Source: CAYLPJ01 sp964385465 | Lineage (GTDB): Bacteria; Planctomycetota; Phycisphaerae; SM23-33 | Assembly (NCBI GenBank): GCA_964385465.1 | Contig: CAYLPJ010000052.1 | Coordinates: 1 to 48,470, forward strand | Direction: 5' to 3' | Length of the DNA: 48,470 bases | Part shown: piece by piece, positions 36,300 through 44,621 of the stretch | How positions within the stretch are numbered: position 1 is the first letter of the stretch | Layout: every line of letters begins with the position of its first letter | Notes under the pieces: generated by a model | The model's database searches: none | Told to the model about the DNA's origin: nothing | Seen by the model: the letters and a program-made list of their open reading frames with translations, nothing else | Program-made: the position numbers and the translations under genes

Positions 36300-36551
36300 T
36301 CACCCCGCCAGGGCGACCTGGTCCAGCCACCACTGGAGATCGCTGCTGGCGAAGTGGAGATTGTAGCTCTCCTCGCCGACCTGTACGCTGTAGTGAAGCC
36401 GGCAGCCCGTGCATTGGCGGTCAGTCCATTCGGCGTTGATCCGGTCGATCCGGTACTCCCGCCCGTTCCAGCGGAAACGAAGCGGCTTGGCCCGCCCGCC
36501 TGAAAACGCCGCCAGCACGCGGATCGGCTCGCCGATTTGCTCGATTCTCAT
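36300..36551 (-). CDS. Small DUF6504-like protein at the head of the polymerase cassette
   Basis: The 83-residue protein starts MRIEQIGEPIRVLAAFSGGR at ATG 36551. The core RAKPLRFRWNGREYRIDRIN followed by a C-terminal Trp-rich strand pattern (YNLHFASSDLQWWLDQVALA) resembles DUF6504 and related small beta-barrel proteins often encoded beside imuB/dnaE2. I compared it from memory, so the family is tentative. It carries two cysteines (DRQCTGCRLHY). The promoter at 36583-36611 and the SOS-like site at 36566-36580 lie directly upstream. The 128-bp repeat element separates it from dinB. Confidence 0.55.
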   Translation of the reverse strand: MRIEQIGEPIRVLAAFSGGRAKPLRFRWNGREYRIDRINAEWTDRQCTGCRLHYSVQVGEESYNLHFASSDLQWWLDQVALAG

Positions 36552-36565
36552 GGGATTCCATATCC

Positions 36566-36580
36566 TAACATCTACCGAAC
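36566..36580. promoter_or_regulatory. Candidate SOS operator, GTTC-N7-GTTA on the minus strand
   Basis: The plus-strand sequence TAACATCTACCGAAC reads GTTC-N7-GTTA on the other strand, one base from the GTTC-N7-GTTC LexA box described in Alphaproteobacteria. It covers the expected start site of the promoter at 36583-36611, a typical repressor position. The LexA motif of this lineage is not known to me, so this is an inference. Confidence 0.4.
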
Positions 36581-36582
36581 AC

Positions 36583-36611
36583 AGTATACGCCGCGCCCGC
36601 CCGGCGGTCAA
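36583..36611 (-). promoter_or_regulatory. Sigma-70-type promoter of the polymerase cassette
   Basis: On the minus strand TTGACC (36606-36611) and TATACT (36583-36588) are 17 bp apart, each with one mismatch to consensus. The start near 36576 gives a leader of about 25 bases before ATG 36551. Confidence 0.7.
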
Positions 36612-36619
36612 GCGGTCTC

Positions 36620-36648
36620 TTGAAAGCGCCCGGCTGGCGGGCTATGGT
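36620..36648 (+). promoter_or_regulatory. Sigma-70-type promoter of the nucleotide cyclase gene
   Basis: TTGAAA (36620-36625) and TATGGT (36643-36648) are 17 bp apart. The start near 36655 lies just before GGGAGG, so the leader is very short. The -35 boxes of this promoter and the divergent polymerase-cassette promoter are only 8 bases apart. Confidence 0.6.
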
Positions 36649-36668
36649 CGCGGTGGGAGGACGATGCC

Positions 36669-37331
36669 ATGAGTGATCCTCGCGACCGCATGTCGCCAAT
36701 GTTCTCGTTCGGGCCGCGCCGCAAGCCCGAACCCGCCGCGCCCAAGCCGCCCCCGCCGCCGGAACCGGCCGAGACGCCCTCGACCGAGCCGGCCGCCGAA
36801 GGGGGCTTTCGGCAGTGGGCAGGTTCCGGCCGCGCGACGCTGGCCATCGCGTTCTCGGATATCGTCTCCTCCTCCGCCCTCGGGCGCAAGCTGGGCAACC
36901 GTGCGATGGACGAGCTCCGCCGGGCGCATTTCCGCCAGGCGCGCGAGCTCGTCGAGCGCCACGACGGGTACGTCATCAAGAACATCGGGGACTCGATCAT
37001 GGCCGCGTTCCGCGCTGCCGCCGACGCGTTGAATTTCGCCCTGGCCGTCCACGCCGAGCCGGGCGACCCGCGTATCCAGGTTCGCGCCGGCGTGCACGTC
37101 GGCCCGGTTACCGTCGAGGGCGACGACGCGTTCGGCACGACGGTCAACTACGCCGCTCGCGTTGTCGGGGCGCCCAAGGGGGCGGAGGTGTGGCTGAGCA
37201 GCGAGGCGAGGAACCACGTGGACGAAGACGGCGCGGCCGAGCACGCCGCCCTGCACTGGCAGCCGCACACGGGGCTGGAGTTGAAGGGATTTCCCGGGCG
37301 GCACGTTCTCTGGTCCGTCCAGCGTCCATGA
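36669..37331 (+). CDS. Class III nucleotide cyclase (adenylate/guanylate cyclase domain)
   Basis: The 220-residue cytoplasmic protein has a proline-rich N-terminal tail (residues 20-45) and one class III cyclase homology domain. The two metal-binding aspartates are Asp64 in AFSDIVSSSA and Asp108 in IKNIGDSIMAAF; Lys104 is in the base-recognition position. The transition-state Asn and Arg appear in GTTVNYAARV (Asn160, Arg164). All residues for cyclisation are present, so it should make cAMP or possibly cGMP as a homodimer. There is no receptor domain, so its input is unknown. A GGGAGG ribosome site precedes the ATG. It is 24 bases before the YprB-like gene, in the same direction, and divergent from the polymerase cassette. 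Confidence 0.88.
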   Translation: MSDPRDRMSPMFSFGPRRKPEPAAPKPPPPPEPAETPSTEPAAEGGFRQWAGSGRATLAIAFSDIVSSSALGRKLGNRAMDELRRAHFRQARELVERHDGYVIKNIGDSIMAAFRAAADALNFALAVHAEPGDPRIQVRAGVHVGPVTVEGDDAFGTTVNYAARVVGAPKGAEVWLSSEARNHVDEDGAAEHAALHWQPHTGLELKGFPGRHVLWSVQRP

Positions 37332-37355
37332 CGGCGCGGGTGCAGGGAGGCGACC

Positions 37356-38345
37356 ATGTCCGACCCGGATGCCCGCCGCCGCCAGGCCGAACGGCTTCGC
37401 GAGGCGATCGCGCGGGGGGATCTCGCCGCCGCGTCGGAACTGCTTGACGAGGCCCGCGGCGGGCGCATGGCCCCGGGCCCGCCGGGACCCGCACTGCCCG
37501 ACGAGCCGCCGGGCGAACCGCCGGACGAGGTCGAGGCCCCCGACGCCCCGGCGCCCGCGCCCCGGGCCGAGCCGGCGCCCCTGGAGGCCGCCTGCCCCGG
37601 CGGGCCGTTCGCCGTCCGGACCTTCGACCGCCGGGGCGAATGCTACCGCCTTGCCGGGCGGCTTGAGGAGGCGGTCGACGGTGCGCGGGAGGCGGCTCGA
37701 CAGTACGCGGCCGTCCTTCGCGGCGCCCGCCAGCGGTTCGACGACGACGCGGGCCTGGCGGCTTCGCCGGCGATGTGCCATCTCGCCGACGCCGGGCCGG
37801 GGGATGTCCTCCTGGCCGCCGCGGCCGCCACCGAGCGTCGCGGGGGGCGGGTCTTCCTGATCTCGACGGCCCGGCTGGACGGTGGGGGTCTGGGCTTCGA
37901 GCAGTGGCTGGCCCGCACGCCCGGCGAGGAGGCGGCGGTGCTGACGGCGTTCGTGGAGGCCTGGCTGGGCGCCCGCCTCGTGGCGACGTTCCCCGACAGC
38001 GGAGGGGACTTCAAGACACTCACCGACGCCATCGAGGCCGCGGAGATCGAATTGCCCCGTCCGCGCCGCCGCCCGCCGCACCTGGACCTTCGGCGCGAGC
38101 TTCGCGCGCGATGGAAGCAGGACATTCGGCGGTTCCGCCCGGCGTCGCTGGAGCGGCTGCTCACGGGCCGGCCGGGGGGGGCGGACGTCGGCCCGGCCGA
38201 GGCGCGGGAGGCATGGGAGCGATTCCTGGCGACCGCCGACGCCTCGGGCGTCGCCGCCGTCGTGGGCGCGCACCGCCGCGAGCTGGTCACGCTCTCGCGC
38301 CTGGTGGTGATGCTGCTGACCGGCTGCGGCCCGGCCGTCGCGTGA
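37356..38345 (+). CDS. YprB-like RNase H-fold protein, catalytic residues apparently lost
   Basis: The 329-residue protein has a helical N-terminus, an acidic proline-rich linker (about 45-75), and from about residue 80 the layout of the YprB/RNase_H_2 exonuclease-like family: FDRRGECYRLAGR, GGRVFLISTARLDG, FEQWLARTPGEEAAVLTAFV, HLDLRRELRARWK, RPASLERLLTG and a final AHRRELVTLSRLVVML. In active members the first strand carries DIETTG, the middle strand TYNGxxFD, and the end HNxxD. Here these positions read MCHLADAGPG, TFPDSGGDF and AHRREL, so the metal-binding acids are largely missing. A structural or regulatory role, perhaps nucleic-acid binding, is inferred. It is probably co-transcribed with the nucleotide cyclase. 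Confidence 0.62.
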   Translation: MSDPDARRRQAERLREAIARGDLAAASELLDEARGGRMAPGPPGPALPDEPPGEPPDEVEAPDAPAPAPRAEPAPLEAACPGGPFAVRTFDRRGECYRLAGRLEEAVDGAREAARQYAAVLRGARQRFDDDAGLAASPAMCHLADAGPGDVLLAAAAATERRGGRVFLISTARLDGGGLGFEQWLARTPGEEAAVLTAFVEAWLGARLVATFPDSGGDFKTLTDAIEAAEIELPRPRRRPPHLDLRRELRARWKQDIRRFRPASLERLLTGRPGGADVGPAEAREAWERFLATADASGVAAVVGAHRRELVTLSRLVVMLLTGCGPAVA

Positions 38346-38478
38346 TCAGCGGGCAGTCTGCCGGTGGCCGGTGGAACGGCGCGGCGCGGGGCGTGTACGG
38401 GTGTCCGTGTCCGCCGGCCTGGCGGCAAGCGGCCGGTGCTCAACCGCCCACACTGGGAGCGGTCCGCCGTCGGCGGGG

Positions 38479-41439
38479 CTACTTCACTTCACTGAACAGC
38501 AGGACGGCGGGTGCGTGCTGGGGCGAGGTCATGCCGCTGCGGTCCAGCACGGCGACGTAGTTCCAGGTGTAGCGGTTGTTGGACCCGTAGGTGACGGTGA
38601 CGTAGACGGCAAAGGTGTTGCTCTGGGTGGTGATGCAGTCGGCGACGGCGGTGTAGAGGGCGTGGCGCGTCTTGAGGTAGTCCGGGTCGCGTCGTGCGGT
38701 CTGAAGGTCGCCCGCCGTGGCGATGACGTCGTCCATGTAGTGGGCCAGGGGGATCGCCAACTCGCCGGGCGTCAGGAAGCCGTGGACCTGGTTCGACGCC
38801 TCCCGCAGCTCGGTGATCTGGGCGTAGTCCGCGCGGTCGATGTTGCGGAATTCGCCGTCCTCGTAGACCCGTCGCTCGTACTGGCCTCGGTAGCGGAGGA
38901 TCTCCTCGACCAGTTGCGGGACGTTGATCGTGTACCGCGCCGCGTCGTTGCCGATCACCGGGATATCCGTGCTCGCCGGCCAGGGCAGACTGGCCAGGGC
39001 CTCGCGTGTGGCCGTGTTGATGTTCAGCAGCCCGTACGTCCGCGACCGCTGCTCGCCGGCGCGGCGGTGGCGCAATACCCGGGTGAAGAACTCGCCGTAG
39101 AAGCAGCCGATCGGCACGTCGGGGTAGCGGTCGGAGGGCGTATCCTCCAGCCGGTAGCCGCCGTAGTGGACGCCCTCGGCCTCGGAGACGCAGTCCGGCG
39201 CGCTCGTCGTGGGCGCGTAAGCCAGCCGGCCCCTTGCGGGGGAGTCGGCGAAGATCGGCGAGCCCTCCCAGTTGATGATCCTCTGGGGGAAGCCGCTTTC
39301 GTTCTCGATCGGCCCGCACAGGTAGATGTTGCACAGTTCGCCGATGCTGCGGAAGATGCGCTCGTTCCCGGCCGAGGAGTTCTCGATGTTGATCGGGCCC
39401 TCGTTCGCGGCCTCGCTGAAGCCGACGGCGTAGGTCACGCCGTCGTCTCCCTTGCGGAGTTGGGTATCGGCGTTGGTGATGCCGTTGTCGCTGCCGAGCG
39501 TATGCGTGTCCTTGACGTCGGTCCAGTAGGCGAGGTTGTAGTTGGTCATCTTCCGCGTCTGCCCGGCGGCGACATCCACCACGTACCGGTCGTCGCGGGC
39601 GATGGCCTGGAGCACGTCGGCCTCGTCGTCGATCCATTGCGACGGGCTCTCGGGGGGGCTGTAGGCCAGCTCGTCCTCGCCGTTGGTGAACTCGTCGATG
39701 GGGACCAGGTGGGTGGTCTGGCCTGTCGGGGCCCCGATGACCTGGACGTTCAGCGCCTGGCGGAGCAGGCGGACCTTGTGCTCTCCCTCGCCCCGGAGGT
39801 CCAGGTTCGACGCCTTGGTCCAGCCGGACAGATCGCTGACATTGAAGACCTCTTTCTCCTCCGGCGCGTTGGCGTCCCCGCCGGAGATGTAGTTGTAGAC
39901 GACCAGCCGTCCCGGCGTCGTACCGGTTGCCGCCGGGACCGTGCCGGCGAGCCCGACGACATCTCCGTCGACATCGAGCTGGTACCTGTCCGTGGCCATG
40001 TCGACCGCCCGCCCGGTGGGGTTGAGGATCTCGAAGGCGTAGCCGCACGCCCAGTCCTCCTCCGTGGAGCCATCGGGCTTGACCGTCGGGCCGAGGTGTC
40101 TGGCGACGGCCTCGACGATCACGAGGTCCTGCTTGGTCCCGAAGGCGACGAACCCGAGCCCTTCCGGCTGGAACGCCCAGGGCCAGCCCTCGGTCACCTC
40201 GCCGTACTCGCCCGGCGAGAGATAGGCCAGCGAGTTGGCGACGAAGTGGGCGGCCATCTTCTGCCGGGCGAGGGCGTCGTTGGGGTCCTCGCCGATGCCC
40301 AGCTCGCTGAGCATCCAGAGCATCTGCTCGTAGGCTTCCTGCGGATGGTTGCGGACGTCGAGATGGATTTTCTCGGCCAGCGTGCCCTGGGGGTATCGCA
40401 GGGCGGGCGAGGAACAGTTGAACGTGGTGAGCTGGCGTTTGATGCGGTCGCCGCGGTTGTTGTTGGGGTCCCCGCCGCCGGCGTTCATGCTTTCCAGGTC
40501 CTCGTGGAGGAGGTCGTACAGGCGCCCGACGTGGCTGACGGCCCGCTCGTCGAGGGAGGCGTGCCACAGCAGGAAGACCTCGTCGCCGATGCCGAAGGGG
40601 TCGTAGTCGGTGTCCGGGCTGAGCAAGCGGCGAACGCATTCGTAGCCGTAGTCCCGCAGCACCGCCGGCGTGCCGCCGCATCGCGAGGAATGCACCCCGC
40701 CGGCTCCCCCGCTGTAGGTCTGGTACGTCGTGTCGCGGAGGAAGCCCGCGAGGTCCAGGTGAACCTGCGGGATGCCGCGAGGCCACTGCGACGCGTCCGT
40801 GCCCGTCGTCCACGGCTCGCCGGCCGTGTTCACGTTCAGCTTGCCCGACAGGTCCACCACCCGCACGGCCGCGCGGTACTTGGGCTCGCGGTCGTTGGGG
40901 TCGGGATTGGACATCGGGTAGGCGTAGTAGAGTCGGGCGTCGCGGATGCCGTCGCCGTCGGCGTCGGTGTAGTTGGCGTTGGAAGCGCCCGGGTAGAAGG
41001 TCTGCCAGTGCGGGGTGTTGGCGGCCATGGTGCCGCCGTCCTGGTCGAGCATCTGGCGTCCGAAGACGTTGGAGAGCTTGGGCCCGACGCGGTTGAAGTT
41101 CGGGTCCACGGGGGTGGCCAGCCAGACGTCGCCTCCGGCGACGCCCCATTCGGACATGGCGGGGACGTCGACGAACTGCTCCCATCCGGGCTGCCCGTCG
41201 GCCGTGTCGCCGTAGGCCAGGTTGGCGTCCATGTGCAGGTCGGCGGCGATGAGTTGGGCGACATTGCGCAGGGCGCCCTCGGCGATGGGGTCGGAGTAGG
41301 CCTTGGTCAGCAGGACGTCGGCCTCGCGGGCGTCGAGGTTGGAGACGATCAGGAACGTGGAGGCCAGGATGGAGAGGATCGTCAGCAGTCCGACGGCCAT
41401 CAGCAGGACGGACCCGCGTCGCTGGTTTCGAGCAGGCAT
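38479..41439 (-). CDS. Giant GspK-like minor pseudopilin
   Basis: The 986-residue protein begins MPARNQRRGSVLLMAVGLLT, a basic leader and a hydrophobic helix (about residues 10-32). As in GspK, the cleavage site has Gly but no Glu at +5. The body contains GspK-like parts: VRVVDLSGKLNVNTAGEPWT and YGLLNINTATREALASLPWP, the helical motif of GspK proteins, then FLTPGELAIPLAHYMD. It is about three times the length of a typical GspK (about 330). The middle (residues 200-800) is a long aspartate-rich region with calcium-site-like loops, for example DADGDGIRD. It is the last gene of the operon and may cap the pseudopilus tip. Confidence 0.8.
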   Translation of the reverse strand: MPARNQRRGSVLLMAVGLLTILSILASTFLIVSNLDAREADVLLTKAYSDPIAEGALRNVAQLIAADLHMDANLAYGDTADGQPGWEQFVDVPAMSEWGVAGGDVWLATPVDPNFNRVGPKLSNVFGRQMLDQDGGTMAANTPHWQTFYPGASNANYTDADGDGIRDARLYYAYPMSNPDPNDREPKYRAAVRVVDLSGKLNVNTAGEPWTTGTDASQWPRGIPQVHLDLAGFLRDTTYQTYSGGAGGVHSSRCGGTPAVLRDYGYECVRRLLSPDTDYDPFGIGDEVFLLWHASLDERAVSHVGRLYDLLHEDLESMNAGGGDPNNNRGDRIKRQLTTFNCSSPALRYPQGTLAEKIHLDVRNHPQEAYEQMLWMLSELGIGEDPNDALARQKMAAHFVANSLAYLSPGEYGEVTEGWPWAFQPEGLGFVAFGTKQDLVIVEAVARHLGPTVKPDGSTEEDWACGYAFEILNPTGRAVDMATDRYQLDVDGDVVGLAGTVPAATGTTPGRLVVYNYISGGDANAPEEKEVFNVSDLSGWTKASNLDLRGEGEHKVRLLRQALNVQVIGAPTGQTTHLVPIDEFTNGEDELAYSPPESPSQWIDDEADVLQAIARDDRYVVDVAAGQTRKMTNYNLAYWTDVKDTHTLGSDNGITNADTQLRKGDDGVTYAVGFSEAANEGPINIENSSAGNERIFRSIGELCNIYLCGPIENESGFPQRIINWEGSPIFADSPARGRLAYAPTTSAPDCVSEAEGVHYGGYRLEDTPSDRYPDVPIGCFYGEFFTRVLRHRRAGEQRSRTYGLLNINTATREALASLPWPASTDIPVIGNDAARYTINVPQLVEEILRYRGQYERRVYEDGEFRNIDRADYAQITELREASNQVHGFLTPGELAIPLAHYMDDVIATAGDLQTARRDPDYLKTRHALYTAVADCITTQSNTFAVYVTVTYGSNNRYTWNYVAVLDRSGMTSPQHAPAVLLFSEVK

Positions 41440-41497
41440 GGTTCGGCTCCTCTGGCCGCCGGCCCCCCGACGATCGCCGCCGACGGCATTCTCGGGT

Positions 41498-42463
41498 TCA
41501 CTGCCCGATGTTGGCGATGACTTCGTAGTACAGGCCTCGCTCGGCGAACTCCTCCGGCATGTCCTCGTCGCGGATGAGGAAACGGATCTTGATCGCCTTG
41601 GGCCAGAGCGGCTGGACCTCGTTGGTCCAGACCGCCCGGTAGTTGCTGCCGCTGTTGTAGGCGTCGTACTCGACGACGTTCTTGTACTCGGCCGAGAGGG
41701 TCACGTCGTCGGCGGCGCGGAGGACGGCCTGGGGTTCGCGCTGGCTGTCCACGCCGAACCAGACGAGGTTGCCTCCCGCGTCGGTCGTCCTGCCGTCGGT
41801 CCACGTGATGCTCAGGTGGTCCACGTCGTGCGCCAGCACCTGCCAGAGCTGGTCGATATCGTCTACGTCGTCGGGGGGGACGCGCAGCTCGCTCCCGGCG
41901 GCGTTGGCCAGGCCCGAGATGCCGTTGATCAGGTCGTTGAGGTCGTTCATGCTCATTGCCTGGAGCTCGGGCAGTCCCAACCGCCAGCGGTCGCCCTCGG
42001 GGTCGTCTTCGGACGCCCCGGCCGGATCGACCAGCACGTACCCCGGGCGCCAGAGGATGTCGCCGTTGGCGCCGTCGGCGTTGTTGTCGACCTGCCCGTA
42101 GCAGATGAACATCCCCGTGCCGTGCCCGATGTGGGTGGTGACGGTATGGGAGATGCCGGCGGCGGTGAACATGAGCATGGGCCTTCCCTCGCCGTCGGTG
42201 GCGATGGCGAGGAAGCCCTGCTGGCTGGCCCGGCGGAGGTCGGTCCGGATGATCCTCGCCAGGGAGGAGGCGAGCTGGAAGCTCCGCCGGCTCCGCTGGG
42301 CGGTGGTGATGAACCGCTGGGACTGTACGAGGATCGAACTGAACGCCAGGATCATCACGGCCAGGACGCTGACGGCGACGAGCATCTCGATGAGCGTCAG
42401 GCCGGCGCGGCCGCGGCGGTGCGGGGGGGTGCTGCGGGTCGGGTTGTCTGTCGGGTACGTCAC
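41498..42463 (-). CDS. Pseudopilin with prepilin signal (GspJ-like)
   Basis: The 321-residue protein has a basic leader ending RRGRAG and the helix LTLIEMLVAVSVLAVMILAF, with Glu at +5, so it is a prepilin peptidase substrate. The C-terminal domain (about 280 residues) is long and beta-rich with many Asp residues, for example GQVDNNADGANGDILW and RVPPDDVDDIDQLW. Position directly upstream of the GspK-like gene and the size fit a GspJ/PulJ-type minor pseudopilin. The assignment to J is by order and length only. Confidence 0.82.
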   Translation of the reverse strand: MTYPTDNPTRSTPPHRRGRAGLTLIEMLVAVSVLAVMILAFSSILVQSQRFITTAQRSRRSFQLASSLARIIRTDLRRASQQGFLAIATDGEGRPMLMFTAAGISHTVTTHIGHGTGMFICYGQVDNNADGANGDILWRPGYVLVDPAGASEDDPEGDRWRLGLPELQAMSMNDLNDLINGISGLANAAGSELRVPPDDVDDIDQLWQVLAHDVDHLSITWTDGRTTDAGGNLVWFGVDSQREPQAVLRAADDVTLSAEYKNVVEYDAYNSGSNYRAVWTNEVQPLWPKAIKIRFLIRDEDMPEEFAERGLYYEVIANIGQ

Positions 42464-42482
42464 TCGTGGGTCCTTCCCGGCG

Positions 42483-43253
42483 TCATTTCAGGGCGGTGCG
42501 GGCGAGGAACGGCTCTTTGAAGTCGGCCTCCCAGCCGTCGGCGATCTGCCCGGCGCTGTTCCGCACCGACAGCACCCACAGGCCCGCCTGGTTGCTGGGC
42601 TGGAGCTGCTCGTCCAGGATGACGGACGACCGGCCGGACTTGGCGGTCACCCGCGCCAGCACGGTCTCCCCGTTGGTCTGGACCTGCACGACGGTCGCGC
42701 CGAGCTGGTTTCCGGGCAGGAACTTGATGATCTCCCGGCGGGAGCTGACGGTCGTCGTGCCCTCGCTGCCCGTGCCGACCGAGATGTTCACCTGGGCCGG
42801 ATCGACGGTCGTCACCCCGATGCTGTAGCCGCCGGCATCGGGCTCGCCCTCGCCCTCGACGACGTACGGGACGACCTGGAGCTGGTAGTCGTTCTCGTCC
42901 TCGCGGTATTCCTTCATGTAGGCGACGAAGCCCCGCGTCGTCGCGAACGCCACGGGGTACGTCCGGTCCTTGCTGCCCAGCAGCGTGTCGCCGACGAGCT
43001 TGGGCTGGTCGTCGAACGCGGCCGCGGCGGCGGCGTCTTCCATCCGCGCGTTGACCAGGGCGAGGGCGTTCTGCCCGACCATGGTGCGGATGATGTCGTC
43101 GACGGTCTGAATGTGATTGGCGATGCCCGCGTGCAGGGCGCCGGCGATCATGCCCATGCCGACGACGAGCACCCCGAGGGCGATCATGATCTCGGTCAGC
43201 GTGAAGCCGCCGCGACGGGCGGCCGGGTGTCTGCGGTGTCTTGCGGTACGCAT
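42483..43253 (-). CDS. Pseudopilin with prepilin signal (GspI/PilV-like)
   Basis: The 256-residue product starts MRTARHRRHPAARRGGFTLT; cleavage before the Phe of FTLTEIMIALGVLVVGMGMI would leave the N-terminal helix with Glu at +5. The C-terminal part is beta-rich (YQLQVVPYVVEGEGEPDAGG, QVQTNGETVLARVTAKSGRS). PilV/GspI-type proteins often have this ALGVLVVGM-like pattern after the helix start. It lies 19 bases upstream of the GspJ-like gene and 5 bases after its upstream neighbour, so it is co-transcribed. Confidence 0.8.
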   Translation of the reverse strand: MRTARHRRHPAARRGGFTLTEIMIALGVLVVGMGMIAGALHAGIANHIQTVDDIIRTMVGQNALALVNARMEDAAAAAAFDDQPKLVGDTLLGSKDRTYPVAFATTRGFVAYMKEYREDENDYQLQVVPYVVEGEGEPDAGGYSIGVTTVDPAQVNISVGTGSEGTTTVSSRREIIKFLPGNQLGATVVQVQTNGETVLARVTAKSGRSSVILDEQLQPSNQAGLWVLSVRNSAGQIADGWEADFKEPFLARTALK

Positions 43254-43258
43254 GGCGG

Positions 43259-44065
43259 TCACTCCCTGGGGTACAGTTGCCCCGTGTGGATGTTCAGCGG
43301 AAGGAACTGGGCGTTCTCGTTGAGGTAGCCGTTGTCGCCGCTGCCGGCAGCGGGGTTGTAGTATCCGGCGAAGTCGAACATCGTCATCGCCGTCACGGCG
43401 TTCTGGTTCTGGCAGTATTGATCGTCGAGTTCCCACAGACGCTGGGAGCCGAGGTAGTCCTCGATCTCGCCGGGGTCGGGATCGGTGAAGACCGCGTCGT
43501 TGGGGTCGAACTGCACCGGACCGCCCTGGACGGTCCGCACGGCCGAGCCGAAGGGGTCGAAGACCACGGTAAAGGTCGTGAAGCGGGAGACGTTCTCGGA
43601 GGCGCTGGTGTAGCTTTCTCCCGAGACGGTTCCGCCGGCCCCGGAGACGATTTTCCCGAAACACATGCTGCCGGGCACGCGGCGGGGTGTCTCGTAGACC
43701 TTGAACATCCGCGTGGAGGAGCGGCGGTTGACCAGCGCGGAGTAGCAGACGTGCTCCAGCTCCGGGCGGAGCAGCGCGCCGGGGTCGTCCTCGTCCTCGG
43801 CGTCGGCGAGTTGGACGTGCACGCCGGCGTAGTCGCCCTTCTCGATCGCCAGCGCCCGCGCCGCGGTGAGCTGGGCGGCCAGCAGGTTGTACGCCTGGGC
43901 GTCGGCGCCGGCGTTGAACAGCGCGATGATGCTCGGCAGCGTCACGGTGGCCAGGACGATGACCAGGCCGACGACGACCATCATCTCCAGGAGGGTGAAG
44001 CCCGTCCGTTGCCGGCGTGGGGCCGGGCGGGGGGGCTGTCGGTCTTGTGGTCTGGCGTCTTTCAT
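43259..44065 (-). CDS. Pseudopilin with prepilin signal (GspH-like)
   Basis: The 268-residue protein starts at ATG 44065 with a long basic leader (MKDARPQDRQPPRPAPRRQR) and the helix FTLLEMMVVVGLVIVLATVT. The sequence after the helix, QLTAARALAIEKGDYAGVHV, matches the GspH/FimT minor pseudopilin pattern. An alternative GTG at 44116 would overlap the previous gene. The rest is a beta-rich domain, with a segment GYYNPAAGSGDNGYLNENAQ near the end. Confidence 0.82.
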   Translation of the reverse strand: MKDARPQDRQPPRPAPRRQRTGFTLLEMMVVVGLVIVLATVTLPSIIALFNAGADAQAYNLLAAQLTAARALAIEKGDYAGVHVQLADAEDEDDPGALLRPELEHVCYSALVNRRSSTRMFKVYETPRRVPGSMCFGKIVSGAGGTVSGESYTSASENVSRFTTFTVVFDPFGSAVRTVQGGPVQFDPNDAVFTDPDPGEIEDYLGSQRLWELDDQYCQNQNAVTAMTMFDFAGYYNPAAGSGDNGYLNENAQFLPLNIHTGQLYPRE

Positions 44066-44099
44066 GGGTCGGTTCCGGCGGGGCCTTGGCGCCGCGCGG

Positions 44100-44612
44100 T
44101 CAGTTTCGCACGTCACTGCGGATGTTGTCCTCTCGGTTGTCCTCGTCGTACTCGCCGAAGTCGCCGTCGGGCCCGGGCGAGATGATCAGCACTTTGCCGC
44201 CGACGCCCTGGTCCCTGTAGTAGCGCATCGTCGCGCCCCATGTGTCCCGCCCGTGGGCCGACGGGTTCGTGCCCAGGATGGGGCGGGTGGCCTTGACGAT
44301 CTCCCGCCTGGCGTCGTCGTCGCCGGCATGGCCGCCGAGGAGGTAGTCCAGGAGCTGGCTCATGCTGTCGTTGGCGTCCTGCGGGTGCGGGGGCACGCCG
44401 CCGGTGACGTTCCTGTAGGCGTCGATCGCCGCCAGGAGCCGGTCCTGCTTGGCGATCGTCTGCTTCTTTCGCCCCTGGGTCATCACGTAGGAGCCGACGC
44501 TGACCACCAGCGCGACCAGCACGCTCATCACGAACATCACCACCAGCAGCTCCACCAGCGTGAAGCCGCCGCGCCGGGCCCCCGCGCCGGTTGTCTTGTC
44601 GGGCATGGGCAT
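44100..44612 (-). CDS. Major-type pseudopilin (GspG-like)
   Basis: The 170-residue protein starts at ATG 44612, six bases after AGGAG, with a short basic leader and the helix FTLVELLVVMFVMSVLVALV. The C-terminal domain has a GspG-like arrangement: LLAAIDAYRNVTGGVPPHPQ, DTWGATMRYYRDQG, and a terminal acidic loop ISPGPDGDFGEYDEDN that resembles the calcium site of GspG (SxGPDG...D). It lacks the pattern of the H, I and J types. It is a candidate major subunit, together with the next two pilin-like genes upstream. Confidence 0.84.
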   Translation of the reverse strand: MPMPDKTTGAGARRGGFTLVELLVVMFVMSVLVALVVSVGSYVMTQGRKKQTIAKQDRLLAAIDAYRNVTGGVPPHPQDANDSMSQLLDYLLGGHAGDDDARREIVKATRPILGTNPSAHGRDTWGATMRYYRDQGVGGKVLIISPGPDGDFGEYDEDNREDNIRSDVRN

Positions 44613-44621
44613 CTCGCTCTC

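Noticed and set aside
36566..36595. E. coli-type LexA box (CTGT-N8-ACAG) upstream of the polymerase cassette
   Set aside because: CTGT is present on the minus strand but ACAG is not at the right distance; the GTTC-N7-GTTA reading fits better.
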